DNA of 64,000 bases from positions 1,302,001-1,366,000 of the forward strand of contig NC_015673.1 of the NCBI RefSeq assembly GCF_000177535.2. Direction: 5' to 3'. This document shows positions 29,556 through 38,232 of the stretch, in pieces. The notes beneath the pieces are model-generated. The model was given only the letters and a program-made list of their open reading frames with translations, did no database searches and was not told where the DNA came from. The DNA comes from Corynebacterium resistens DSM 45100 (lineage in GTDB: Bacteria > Actinomycetota > Actinomycetes > Mycobacteriales > Mycobacteriaceae). A program made the translations under genes and the position numbers. Every line of letters begins with the position of its first letter. Within the stretch, counting starts at the first letter, position 1.

Positions 29556-30602
29556 TTATCCTTTTTCACCAGCTGTCAGTACCCAGCAGATATCGTTTCC
29601 AAGAATCTGGATCTCTCGTGGCCTAAATCGTTGCAAATCCTGAATCGTTCGGCCCATCTCCAGTGTTGAGCCATCCATAGCGTTGAACCCAGCGCCCAAC
29701 ACTGCTGGGGCACAGTAGTAATTGATCTCATCAACTACACCAGCATTCATAAAGGCCGCTGCGACGGATGGACCGCCTTCTACCAAAACCGTCACCACAC
29801 CGCGGCTATGCAACTGCGCTAGGACTTGGTGAACATCGTGAGAGCGAGCCAAGAAAGTTTCCCCAGGTTGTTGCATGACCGCAGCATCCTCTGGAATCGA
29901 CCGGTTGCCCATCACGACCCGCAGCGGCTGCAACTCCTTTGGCAGAGGCTGGCCGGAATCATCCCTCGCCGTAAGTTTGGGGTCATCAGCCTCAACCGTG
30001 CCCGTTCCCACAAGAATCGCATCCACTTGTGCTCTACGGGCATGAGCGTGGCCCCGGGCAGCTGCACCAGTAATCCACTGGCTGGACCCATCACTTGCTG
30101 CCACACGCCCATCCATCGTCGCTGCAAGCTTGAGGATCACATAAGGTCTTTTATTTTTGACGCCACGCAGCCACGCTTCCACGCCTTGCACTGGGGTCCA
30201 AGGTGCTGCCTGGCTGGGGTGCGGCAAGTAAGGTCCGTGAACTTCAACTCCTGCGGAAGCCAAACTATTTGCCCCACCTGACGCAAGTTCGAATGGGTCG
30301 GCGAACAGGTAATCAACACGAACTATGCCAGCTGCGAGGAGAGCCTGCGTACAAGGCCCGGTTCGGCCAGTGTGATTGCACGGTTCAAGGGTGACAATTG
30401 CACGCCCACCCCTAGCGCGCGTTCCAGCTTCATCGAGCGCGACGATCTCAGCATGGCGCCCTCCGGCGGGCTCGGTCGCGCCACGACCCGCCACTTCCCC
30501 ATCGGAATCCAAGATCACAGCGCCTACCGGCGGATTGGGCGAGGTCCTGCCGAAGGCAGACCAGCTGAGGCGCGTGGCGTCGTGAAAAAAATCAGGTAGC
30601 AA
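29556..30602 (-). CDS. ribD: RibD, bifunctional pyrimidine deaminase/reductase
   Basis: A 348-residue enzyme for the second and third steps of riboflavin synthesis. The N-terminal deaminase has the zinc motif GRHAEIVAL with LEPCNHTGRTGPC; the reductase domain follows with RPYVILKLAATMDGRVA and VLVEGGPSVAAAF. The start is TTG at 30600-30602, with GAGG about 11 bases ahead. The frame upstream is closed by the rpe stop two codons earlier, so rpe and ribD are in the same frame separated by TAA GCG TTG. The N-terminus is slightly short compared with other RibD. Confidence 0.94.
   Translation of the reverse strand: MLPDFFHDATRLSWSAFGRTSPNPPVGAVILDSDGEVAGRGATEPAGGRHAEIVALDEAGTRARGGRAIVTLEPCNHTGRTGPCTQALLAAGIVRVDYLFADPFELASGGANSLASAGVEVHGPYLPHPSQAAPWTPVQGVEAWLRGVKNKRPYVILKLAATMDGRVAASDGSSQWITGAAARGHAHARRAQVDAILVGTGTVEADDPKLTARDDSGQPLPKELQPLRVVMGNRSIPEDAAVMQQPGETFLARSHDVHQVLAQLHSRGVVTVLVEGGPSVAAAFMNAGVVDEINYYCAPAVLGAGFNAMDGSTLEMGRTIQDLQRFRPREIQILGNDICWVLTAGEKG
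30574..30582 (+). repeat. GTGGCGTCG motif, copy 6
   Basis: Exact core at codons 8-10 of ribD, antisense (gene reads Asp-Ala-Thr). The tail TGAAAAAAATCA has 8 A in 12. A one-mismatch relative with an A-rich tail lies at 30158-30166 in the same gene. Confidence 0.6.
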
Positions 30603-30605
30603 CGC

Positions 30606-31277
30606 TTAAAGCCTCGAGGTGATGGCTGAACGAATGGCGGTGATGCGTTCAACTGGGTCGGGCTTGCCGAACACGCTAGAGCCAGCGACATAGGCATCCA
30701 CGCCCGCAGCGGCGCTTTCACTTGCAGTTTCGGGCCCAATTCCGCCATCAATTTCGATGATGGTGTGTAAACCTTCGCTATCGATTCGCTCGCGCAGCGC
30801 ACGGACCTTGTCCAAAACCTCCGGCATGAATTTCTGGCCCCCGAACCCGGGTTCCACGCTCATGACGAGGACGATATCGAAATCAGATAGGTGCTCAAGA
30901 AGCGGTTCAACAGAGGTTCCAGGCTTAATGGCTACTCCAGCGAGAGTCCCTTCAGCGCGAAGCGTAGCGGCCAACTCCACGGCTGCCTCGACGGACTCTA
31001 CTGCTTCGAGATGGAACGTCACCGAGTCGAAGTCGAGCGCATAACCCGGTGCCCACCGCGCGGGATCCTCGATCATCAAGTGGACATCGAGGTGCTTATC
31101 AGTAAGCCCCACGATGGACTGCGCGACGGGAAGGCCAAAGGAAAGGTTCGGAACGAAGTGGCCATCCATGACATCAATGTGAATCCAATCAGCATTGGAG
31201 ACCGTGCGTACTTCATGGCCTAGACGGGAAAAGTCAGCTGCCAGAATGGATGGCGCGATAATCGTTTTCTGTGGCAT
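30606..31277 (-). CDS. rpe: Ribulose-phosphate 3-epimerase
   Basis: A 223-residue TIM-barrel enzyme linking ribulose 5-phosphate and xylulose 5-phosphate. Motifs IAPSILAADFSRLG, IHIDVMDGHFVPNLSFG, HLMIEDPARW, VMSVEPGFGGQKF and IDGGIGPETA are complete. I use the ATG at 31275-31277 because a TAGAAT -10 box lies seven bases before it; an ATG at 31286 would add three residues. It precedes ribD by three bases, supplying pentose phosphate metabolism next to the riboflavin genes. Confidence 0.96.
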   Translation of the reverse strand: MPQKTIIAPSILAADFSRLGHEVRTVSNADWIHIDVMDGHFVPNLSFGLPVAQSIVGLTDKHLDVHLMIEDPARWAPGYALDFDSVTFHLEAVESVEAAVELAATLRAEGTLAGVAIKPGTSVEPLLEHLSDFDIVLVMSVEPGFGGQKFMPEVLDKVRALRERIDSEGLHTIIEIDGGIGPETASESAAAGVDAYVAGSSVFGKPDPVERITAIRSAITSRL

Positions 31278-31284
31278 AGGTCGC

Positions 31285-31290
31285 ATTCTA
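31285..31290 (-). promoter_or_regulatory. -10 element for a leaderless rpe transcript
   Basis: TAGAAT on the minus strand is a perfect TANANT box seven bases before the rpe ATG, with no ribosome site present. It would also drive the downstream rib genes. Confidence 0.45.
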
Positions 31291-31333
31291 GTGGCTACTC
31301 AACCTCGCGCCTCAATTGGTAGGGAAAGGTTTG

Positions 31334-32989
31334 CTAGTTTCCCTCGCCTGCCACTGGTCGCAGCGCCGCGATGAACATTGCATCTGTTCCATGGCGGTGT
31401 GGCCATAATTGGACAAACCGTGGATCGGCAGTGCGAGCACCGTCGCTAAGGCGCGCCGCTGCATCGGTTGCTGCCAACTCGGGAAGGTACTCCCGCACAT
31501 CCAGGATCTCTGCCCCCGTTTTGTCCGCCACTGCCCTTACCACGTCGGTGGTTTCGGCTTGATGTGGTGAACAGGTGGAGTAAATAACCACTCCTCGAGG
31601 TGCAGTTACCTCCAGCGCACTAGTGAGCAGCTCTTTTTGCAATGCAACCAAGCTGGGGATGTCATCGGGTTGTTTAAACCAACGGGCTTCTGGGCGGCGG
31701 CGTAGAGCACCCAATCCGGAACATGGGGCATCGACAAGCACGCGATCAAACCCCTGTTGTGGGACGTCCAAGCCCGCAATTTCGCGCACTTTCCGCCCAT
31801 CGCCGACATGCACGTTCACCGGCAGGTTTTCTACAGCGGAAGTCACGAGCTTGGCGCGGTGAGGGGCTACTTCAATGGCATCCACACGAGCCTGTTCAGC
31901 CACCGCCCACGATGCAATGAAAGCAGTTTTGCCACCGGGGCCAGCACAAAGATCCAGCCACCGGCCACGATCAACGGCTTCTCCACTGCCGATTGACGCC
32001 CGCACCAGTGCAAGCGCGATCAGCTGGGAACCTTCGTCCTGCACACTAGCGAGGCGGTCACGCACGGGTTCTATATCGCCCGGAGCCCCTTCCGAAAGAT
32101 ACACAGCGTAAGGGCTGAATTTCCCTTCATCACCACCGGTAACCAGCGCTAACTCCTCACCGGACATCTGGCCGGGGCGAGCCGCCAAGTGAACCTGCGG
32201 GCGCTCGTCATCAGCTGCCAAAGCAGATTCGAGATCGGGGGCAGGCGCGTCGTCATTACCCCCAAGTGCCGAATTGAAAGCTGCCGCAATCCACCCGGGA
32301 TGGGCATGCCGCAGGCCAAGGTCCGCAATACCATCGCCTCCAGCTACCCGAGCTAGCCAATCTTCAGCAGGTGTGCGCGTAATGGTGCGGAGCACACCAT
32401 TTACAAACCCACTTGCCTTGCCTTCACCATTGGCTTTCGCCAGGTTCACTGCAGTATCGACCGCGGCGTGGTCATCAACCCGAGTACGCAATACTTGGTA
32501 CGCACCGAGGCGCAAAATATCCAGCACCATCGAATCAATCTTGGCCACCGGGCGCCCAGCTGCCTTCGCAATCACCGCATCGAGTAGCCCCAAGGCGCGC
32601 AACGTTCCATAAGTCAATTCGGTGGCAAACGCTGCATCTCGGCCCGTGAGCCTTTCCTGTTTCAGCGCCTTAGGCAAGGCGAGGTTTGCAAAGGCGCCCT
32701 CTTGAGTCACGTCGCGAAGCACTTGCAGCACCAAATCGCGAACCCTATCGCCACTGCCTTGGCGTTGCCCTCGCCCATTTCCTGGGTGCTCTTTATTCTC
32801 CGGCCGTCGCTGTTGATAGCCCCGGCTGACGGTTCCCCGTTCACCTACTTTTTGGTTCCGACGCCCCTGGCGCGGCTCACCCCTGCGGCCACTTGGGCCG
32901 GCATTTTCTGTGCCAGCACGCACTGCATGGGGGTTGGCGCGCGGGGTTTGTCCTTGCCGGGCGGATTCAGATCGCGATCGAAAGCCCAT
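31334..32989 (-). CDS. rsmB: RsmB, 16S rRNA m5C967 methyltransferase
   Basis: A 551-residue NOL1/NOP2/Sun-family RNA methyltransferase. Residues 1-80 are a basic, Arg/Gln/Gly-rich tail that looks disordered. Next comes a NusB-like RNA-binding domain (VRDLVLQVLRDVTQEGAFANLAL), then the SAM domain: WLDLCAGPGGKTAFIA, VLVDAPCSGLGALRRRPEARW with one active-site Cys, and YSTCSPHQAE with the catalytic Cys. It modifies 16S rRNA in the cytoplasm. GAGG ten bases upstream of the ATG; fmt ends three bases before. Confidence 0.93.
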   Translation of the reverse strand: MGFRSRSESARQGQTPRANPHAVRAGTENAGPSGRRGEPRQGRRNQKVGERGTVSRGYQQRRPENKEHPGNGRGQRQGSGDRVRDLVLQVLRDVTQEGAFANLALPKALKQERLTGRDAAFATELTYGTLRALGLLDAVIAKAAGRPVAKIDSMVLDILRLGAYQVLRTRVDDHAAVDTAVNLAKANGEGKASGFVNGVLRTITRTPAEDWLARVAGGDGIADLGLRHAHPGWIAAAFNSALGGNDDAPAPDLESALAADDERPQVHLAARPGQMSGEELALVTGGDEGKFSPYAVYLSEGAPGDIEPVRDRLASVQDEGSQLIALALVRASIGSGEAVDRGRWLDLCAGPGGKTAFIASWAVAEQARVDAIEVAPHRAKLVTSAVENLPVNVHVGDGRKVREIAGLDVPQQGFDRVLVDAPCSGLGALRRRPEARWFKQPDDIPSLVALQKELLTSALEVTAPRGVVIYSTCSPHQAETTDVVRAVADKTGAEILDVREYLPELAATDAAARLSDGARTADPRFVQLWPHRHGTDAMFIAALRPVAGEGN

Positions 32990-32992
32990 GAA

Positions 32993-34093
32993 TTAAGCCT
33001 CACCTTCAACGTCCGGTCGCGCCATGACATTCATGGCAGCGCTGTGTTCACTTTCCGCGGTAGGGTGTTCCGCTTGTGCTTCTACTGTGTGTGGTTCATA
33101 TGGAATTTTCGGTTCAGCGGCATCGGGAGAATCAAAGACGGGTTCAGAAGAGAGCAATTCCTCTTGGCCGCGAGCCCAATCTGGTGCCGCCATCATTTTC
33201 TTACCTGGAGGCTGAATACGGATAATCTGCAATGTCTGGGTGGCGGTGCCGACCCAGACATGCTGCTTTGTGGCGTGCAGCTGTCCGGGCGCGAGTGCAG
33301 GCGCATCCCCGCCGGTCGCCGGCAATAATAGGCCTATCTTGTACCGCTGCCCTTCAAGCACCGTCCAGGCACCAGGCGCTGGTGTATGAGCCCTCGCAAC
33401 ACGCTGGATCACCTGGCTGGGAAGGCGCCAATCGATTTGTGCGTCAGCCGAAGTGATTTTGGCCGCGTGGGTCGCCGTGGCGTCGTCCTGAATGGTCGTG
33501 GTAGCCGTGCCTTCCCCGAGGGCGACCAAAGCATCCGCAAGCAGTTCGCGGCCGGAATACGTCAAACGTGTCAGCAAGTCATCCGCCGTGTCTTCCAGCG
33601 AAATCTGCTCCGAGTTGGTGGCGATAACCGGGCCAGTATCAAGGCCGCGCTCAATTCGGAAGATCGAAGCTCCAGTTTTGCCATCCCCAGCTGCGATTGC
33701 GGCCTGCACAGGGGCCGCGCCACGCCACCGTGGTAGTAGCGAGAAGTGGAGGTTGATCCACCCATGTTCCATCACATCCAGCAGATCAGCAGGAATCAAG
33801 TTGCCGTACGCAACAACGGCGATGGCGGCTGCGCCCTCATCGGATAACGTGGCCAAGCGCTTGCGAGCATCACGACCGTCTTCCGTTTCGGCTTTGAGCG
33901 TGGCCCATTTGTAGACAGGTAAGCCGTGCTGCTCCGCGACCTCGGCAACCGCGCTGGGGCGCAGAGCACGGCCACGGCCCCGCTTCGCATCGGGCTGCGT
34001 GATAACCGCGACAACCTCTACGCGATCATCCGCTAGCAAGTGCTCTAAGGTAGCCGCGGCGGGTTCTGGGGTCCCGGCAAAGATGATTTTCAT
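32993..34093 (-). CDS. fmt: Methionyl-tRNA formyltransferase
   Basis: A 366-residue enzyme that formylates initiator Met-tRNA. N-terminal KIIFAGTPEPA and the catalytic segment INLHFSLLPRWRGAAPVQAAI are intact. The family is usually about 310-315 residues; here an acidic, low-complexity tail of about 55 residues follows MAAPDWARGQE. The ATG at 34091-34093 overlaps the def stop (ATGA), so def and fmt are translationally coupled: one adds the formyl group, the other removes it. Confidence 0.96.
   Translation of the reverse strand: MKIIFAGTPEPAAATLEHLLADDRVEVVAVITQPDAKRGRGRALRPSAVAEVAEQHGLPVYKWATLKAETEDGRDARKRLATLSDEGAAAIAVVAYGNLIPADLLDVMEHGWINLHFSLLPRWRGAAPVQAAIAAGDGKTGASIFRIERGLDTGPVIATNSEQISLEDTADDLLTRLTYSGRELLADALVALGEGTATTTIQDDATATHAAKITSADAQIDWRLPSQVIQRVARAHTPAPGAWTVLEGQRYKIGLLLPATGGDAPALAPGQLHATKQHVWVGTATQTLQIIRIQPPGKKMMAAPDWARGQEELLSSEPVFDSPDAAEPKIPYEPHTVEAQAEHPTAESEHSAAMNVMARPDVEGEA
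33477..33485 (+). repeat. GTGGCGTCG motif, copy 7
   Basis: Exact core inside fmt, antisense (gene reads Asp-Ala-Thr). This is the only copy without an A-rich tail (2 of 12). Confidence 0.45.
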
Positions 34094-34596
34094 GCGTTGA
34101 ACCACTCCGCTTGGCGAATCTCTTTCATCGCTTCCTTGCGCTCTTCCGAAGAAAGATGCTTGAGAAACATGATTCCGTTTAGATGATCAGTTTCATGTTG
34201 CACGCACCGGGCGAGCAACTCTGTAACTTCCCTATCGATAGGCTCCCCATCTACGGTGAGACCAGTCACTCGCACTCGCATAGCACGCGTTACCGTTCCC
34301 CCAATTCCAGGAACGGAAAGGCATCCTTCAGGCCCGGTTTGCTCTTCATCGCCGATGCGCTGCCATTCAGGATTGATAATGTGGCCACGGTCACCGTCAC
34401 AGTCGTAAACGAACACCCGCTTGGTCACGCCCACTTGGTTGGCAGCCAACCCCACACCACCATAGTGATCCATAGTTTCCAGCATGTCCGCCACAAGCGT
34501 GCGGACACTGGATTCACCGACTTGAGCGGGGGCGATGGGGTCAGCAACGGTACGCAGAACCGGATCGCCGAAGTAACGCATGGGTAGGACTGTCAT
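34090..34596 (-). CDS. def: Peptide deformylase
   Basis: A 168-residue metallo-enzyme that removes the N-terminal formyl group from new proteins. All three motifs are present: GVGLAANQVGV, EGCLSVPG with the metal Cys, and QHETDHLNG with the two metal His and catalytic Glu. The frame is open to 34644, but the ATG at 34594-34596 gives the usual N-terminus and has a TAGGCT hexamer seven bases upstream (34604-34609), suggesting a leaderless start. Confidence 0.96.
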   Translation of the reverse strand: MTVLPMRYFGDPVLRTVADPIAPAQVGESSVRTLVADMLETMDHYGGVGLAANQVGVTKRVFVYDCDGDRGHIINPEWQRIGDEEQTGPEGCLSVPGIGGTVTRAMRVRVTGLTVDGEPIDREVTELLARCVQHETDHLNGIMFLKHLSSEERKEAMKEIRQAEWFNA

Positions 34597-34603
34597 GGGT
34601 TCT

Positions 34604-34609
34604 AGCCTA
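34604..34609 (-). promoter_or_regulatory. -10-like hexamer before def
   Basis: TAGGCT seven bases before the def ATG. The same hexamer at the same spacing precedes coaBC. It departs from TANANT at one position. Confidence 0.3.
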
Positions 34610-34650
34610 ACGGATATCGAGACACGGCCAGGCGTTGGCACCACTGCCGA

Positions 34651-36708
34651 TTAACCGATGCGCACTGGGTTGATGACGATGCGCAGCGGCCCGTTATTTC
34701 GCTGGGCACCGCGAATCGATTGGGCAACCTTAAGGCTGTGCCCTAGTTGCATCGCTGAAGCTGCTGGCACTCTAACAATCAATCGCCGCGCTTGGTCGGC
34801 CTGCGCTGGTGTCAACCCAGCAGGTAAGCGAATGCCCGGAGGCAACTCCACGGGGCCGAGCACATCGGTGCCCTCGGGCTGTTCCCACACCTCCAGCAAC
34901 TGTTCAATCGATTCCGTGGTTCCGTCAATCGCTGCCATAGTTACCGCAGGTGGGAAGCCCGCTTCTTTTCTCGACGCCAACTCGGCACGCGCAGCACCAG
35001 GCGCATCCCATTTGATGAGGTCTTGGACAGGGCGTAACCATGCCTCCGCAACCACCACGACAGTTCCCCCATCGGCGTGGGGGGCGACCAGCGCAGAAGC
35101 CTCCAGCCAATGACGCAACGCCTTCTCGGTAGCACGCAGATCCTGCCGCCCCAGTTGCGCCCACGGATCCATGATCACCGCGGCACCATACAGTCCGCCG
35201 GACACATGGGGTTCAGATCCCGGAGTCGCTACGACAATCGCGGGCTCATTCGCCACCTCAAGCAGCACCTGTTCTCCGGCAGAGGAAATGATTCGGGTAC
35301 CCGGGAATGCCCGGCCCAGCTCTTGCGCCGTTCGATCTTGGCCCACAATGTTCAACCGCAAGCCGCGGTGCCCACATTCGGCGCAGTGAAAAACGCCTGC
35401 GGAAGCCCCGCACCAGCGGCAACGTGGAGGTTGTGGTAAGCCATCTTCGGCGGTGCCCGGCAGCTCAAGTGGTCCATTGCACTTGCGGCAACGCGCGGGG
35501 GCACGGCAATTCGAGCAAGAAATGGATGGTGCATACCCCCGACGAGGTACGTGCACCAGAACAGGACGGTTGGCATCCAACGCGCGGCGAATGGCATCGA
35601 ATCCCATTGTGGGCAGGCGGGAACCAGGGGCATGCAGTTCGCGCTCAATAGTCGTATCCGAATCAGCTAGAGCTCGAATCCAGGGGCGGTGGGATCGCAT
35701 CTGTTTTGGCTCAGGCAATACTGCGTGCATGAACCCTTCTTCGATCCATTGCTGGATCTCTGCACTGCGGTGCATGCCCAAGATCATGAGCGAGGCCCCA
35801 GCTTGCTCAGCTTGCAAGCGCAACACGTCTCGGGCATGGAGGTAGGGCGCGCGAGGATCCACCAGATTGTCGTCTGATTCACCGAGAAGGATGATCAGCC
35901 CTAGGTTCGCAACTGGGGCAAGCATTGCCGAACGCGTACCCACCACAACTCGGGCTTGGCCAGCCAGAATCGACAAGTACCTACGGTAACGGGCGTTGGG
36001 CCCGAGTTCAGAAGTCAGTTCGGTAATCTGCCCAGCGGAAAGCCAAGTCGATAATGCCTTCGTGATGCGCGTGATCTCGCGTGCATTAGGCACGACGATT
36101 AGTACGCCTTGTCCGTGAATCGCAACTGTACTGGCGACATCTGCGGCTAGTTGATGAATGTCGTGTCCAGGAATTCCGAGGACATGTGCGTGGGCGCGTC
36201 GGGAGGCTAAAACGGCGTCAAGAAAATTGGTTCCGAAGCGGTAGCGAGACAAGCCTTGCGTGGCGGCACGAAGAGTTTGGGCCGTGAGTTCCTCCCACGA
36301 TAATGAAGCTGTGCCGAGTTGGTCCCAAGGCTTACCGCCATTGAAGAGGCCGGCTTTCTCGGCACTCGCGTGACGAGCGGGCAAAACCGCACGCAAAATA
36401 TCGGAGCGAGTTCCTGCCCAGCGCTCGGCGAGGGTGTTTACCATATCCCACAAGGATGGGGTGAGTAACTGGAGAGGTGAGATTACCCGCTCGATGGGAC
36501 GAAGCGTGCCTTCATGGTCAGTAGTAGAACGGCGCTCAATGAGAAGCGCGTTAACGAGACGACCAGCAAAACGAATGCGTACACGCACACCCGGTTGGGC
36601 TTCGTCAGCGAGTTTCGCAGGCACGGAATAGTCGAAGAGACGATCGAGATGGGGCATGCCCAACAGGGGCAGCACCCGTGCGATAGGTCGATCAAGCTCC
36701 TCGTTCAC
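34651..36708 (-). CDS. priA: PriA-like primosomal protein N', helicase motifs degenerate
   Basis: A 685-residue PriA homologue for restart of stalled replication forks. The paired zinc-finger cysteines are complete (residues 398, 401, 407, 410, 430, 433, 442, 445). The ATPase motifs are not: the Walker A place reads GIPGHD (about residues 178-183) with no GKT, and the DEAH box is GESDD (about 276-280). This loss is typical of actinobacterial PriA, so the protein is probably a structural/DNA-binding factor rather than a helicase. GTG start; a TATTCT hexamer lies seven bases ahead. metK ends 36 bases upstream. Confidence 0.88.
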   Translation of the reverse strand: MNEELDRPIARVLPLLGMPHLDRLFDYSVPAKLADEAQPGVRVRIRFAGRLVNALLIERRSTTDHEGTLRPIERVISPLQLLTPSLWDMVNTLAERWAGTRSDILRAVLPARHASAEKAGLFNGGKPWDQLGTASLSWEELTAQTLRAATQGLSRYRFGTNFLDAVLASRRAHAHVLGIPGHDIHQLAADVASTVAIHGQGVLIVVPNAREITRITKALSTWLSAGQITELTSELGPNARYRRYLSILAGQARVVVGTRSAMLAPVANLGLIILLGESDDNLVDPRAPYLHARDVLRLQAEQAGASLMILGMHRSAEIQQWIEEGFMHAVLPEPKQMRSHRPWIRALADSDTTIERELHAPGSRLPTMGFDAIRRALDANRPVLVHVPRRGYAPSISCSNCRAPARCRKCNGPLELPGTAEDGLPQPPRCRWCGASAGVFHCAECGHRGLRLNIVGQDRTAQELGRAFPGTRIISSAGEQVLLEVANEPAIVVATPGSEPHVSGGLYGAAVIMDPWAQLGRQDLRATEKALRHWLEASALVAPHADGGTVVVVAEAWLRPVQDLIKWDAPGAARAELASRKEAGFPPAVTMAAIDGTTESIEQLLEVWEQPEGTDVLGPVELPPGIRLPAGLTPAQADQARRLIVRVPAASAMQLGHSLKVAQSIRGAQRNNGPLRIVINPVRIG

Positions 36709-36744
36709 GATGCCGAGAATAGCCCCTTCTTTCGCGATTATTCG

Positions 36745-37977
36745 TTAATTGGCCTGCAGTCGGGCTACTGCAGTCTGCAGTTCCGCGACACGATCCAACC
36801 GTTCCCACGGAAGATTCAGATCGGTACGGCCAAAGTGGCCATAAGCACTGGTCTGGGAATAAATCGGTCGCTTGAGTTCCAGGTCGCGCAGGATCGCAGC
36901 TGGGCGTAGGTCAAAGGTTTCGCGCACCGCTGTCTGGATTACTTCGACAGGTGCTTTCTCCGTGCCGAAAGTCTCTACATAGAAGCCCACCGGCCGAGCT
37001 TGACCAATGGCGTAGGCAACCTGGACTTCAGCACGATCAGCCAAGCCGGCTCCCACAATGTTCTTGGCGACCCAGCGCATTGCGTAGGCTCCCGAACGGT
37101 CCACCTTTGACGGATCCTTGCCAGAGAAGGCACCACCACCATGCCGGGCCATACCACCGTAAGTATCGACGATGATTTTGCGACCAGTGAGCCCGGCATC
37201 GCCAGCGGGGCCACCCAGAATGAAGGAACCGGACGGGTTCACTAGCAAGTTGAGATCTTCGGAAACGAAGTGCCCCAAACCTGCTTCGCCGATGCAGTGA
37301 TCAACAACGTGAGTCTTGAGGCTGGCCCCCAAGCTTGCCTGTTGTGCCTCACCCTCCCAGCTTGGATCGTGTTGAGTGGAGATGACAATGGTCTCGATGG
37401 ACACAGGTTTGCCCGCATCGTCATATTCAAAAGTCACCTGGGTCTTGCCATCGGGTCGCAAGCCAGGGATGATGTTTTCCTTGCGCACCTCTGTCAGCCG
37501 GCGCGCCAAGCGGTGGGCCAAAGAAATAGGAAGCGGCATGAACTCGGGTGTTTCGTTGGTGGCGTATCCAAACATGAGTCCTTGATCGCCAGCACCCAGC
37601 TTGTCTTCCTCTTCCAGCGAGGTTGGCTCGCCGTTGCGGTGCTCAATCGCAGTATCCACGCCCCGTGCAATTTCTTGAGACTGCTCTCCCACCGACACAC
37701 TCACTCCGCACGTGTGACCGTCAAATCCCATCTCAGAACTGGTGAAGCCGATCTCGAGTAACTTGTTCCGCACGATCTGGGGAATCTCCACGTAGGTACT
37801 AGTGCGGATCTCACCCACGACGTGGACCAAACCAGTAGTCACCACTGTCTCAACGGCTACGCGAGCCTCGGGATCTCGCTCTAGGAGCGCATCGAGGATG
37901 GAATCCGAAATCGCGTCGCAGATTTTATCCGGATGGCCTTCAGTCACGGATTCGCTGGTAAACAGTCGCAATGCCAC
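36745..37977 (-). CDS. metK: S-adenosylmethionine synthetase
   Basis: A 410-residue enzyme making SAM from methionine and ATP. Motifs: [38 protein letters not shown], and the phosphate loop [19 protein letters not shown]. The GTG at 37975-37977 has AGGA about seven bases ahead and gives the family N-terminus [10 protein letters not shown]; the longer frame to 38112 runs into the promoter. An exact McbR-type operator lies 128 bases upstream. Confidence 0.98.
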   Translation of the reverse strand: MALRLFTSESVTEGHPDKICDAISDSILDALLERDPEARVAVETVVTTGLVHVVGEIRTSTYVEIPQIVRNKLLEIGFTSSEMGFDGHTCGVSVSVGEQSQEIARGVDTAIEHRNGEPTSLEEEDKLGAGDQGLMFGYATNETPEFMPLPISLAHRLARRLTEVRKENIIPGLRPDGKTQVTFEYDDAGKPVSIETIVISTQHDPSWEGEAQQASLGASLKTHVVDHCIGEAGLGHFVSEDLNLLVNPSGSFILGGPAGDAGLTGRKIIVDTYGGMARHGGGAFSGKDPSKVDRSGAYAMRWVAKNIVGAGLADRAEVQVAYAIGQARPVGFYVETFGTEKAPVEVIQTAVRETFDLRPAAILRDLELKRPIYSQTSAYGHFGRTDLNLPWERLDRVAELQTAVARLQAN

Positions 37978-38104
37978 GGTATTTCCTATCGTGAGTGGGG
38001 TTCTTACTTGAATATTGTAGGTGTACGGACGACAACGATTTTCAAGCGACCAAGTATCAGTTCGTCGCCTTTGCCATCCTGCGTTAATTACTAATTGGCC
38101 ATAA

Positions 38105-38120
38105 TAGACCAAGCGGTCTA
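38105..38120. promoter_or_regulatory. McbR operator upstream of metK
   Basis: TAGACCAAGCGGTCTA is an exact match to TAGAC-N6-GTCTA, the inverted repeat bound by McbR, the TetR-type repressor of methionine, cysteine and SAM metabolism in C. glutamicum. There it also controls metK, with S-adenosylhomocysteine as effector. The stem is extended to six bases. It sits 128-143 bases before the metK GTG. Confidence 0.82.
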
Positions 38121-38200
38121 GATTTTGTTAATTTCGGGATGCTAGGCTCCAGGCTTCACCGCGTGCGCCTGACAAGCTTCCCGGAGGGCTTGAATGTTGT

Positions 38201-38232
38201 AGCGGCGATTGAGTGTACCTTTAATCGCCGCT
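38201..38232 (-). terminator. Hairpin overlapping the coaBC stop codon
   Basis: AGCGGCGATT (38201-38210) pairs perfectly with AATCGCCGCT (38223-38232) over ten bases. On the minus strand it lies across the coaBC stop. No T run follows, so termination may be weak or Rho-aided. Confidence 0.55.

Noticed and set aside
30600..31333. FMN riboswitch before the rib genes
   Set aside because: rpe and ribD are three bases apart and the rsmB-rpe gap is under 60 bases; there is no room for an RFN element.
34651..36708. priA as a pseudogene because the ATPase motifs are lost
   Set aside because: Full length, zinc cysteines intact, and loss of these motifs is usual in actinobacterial PriA.
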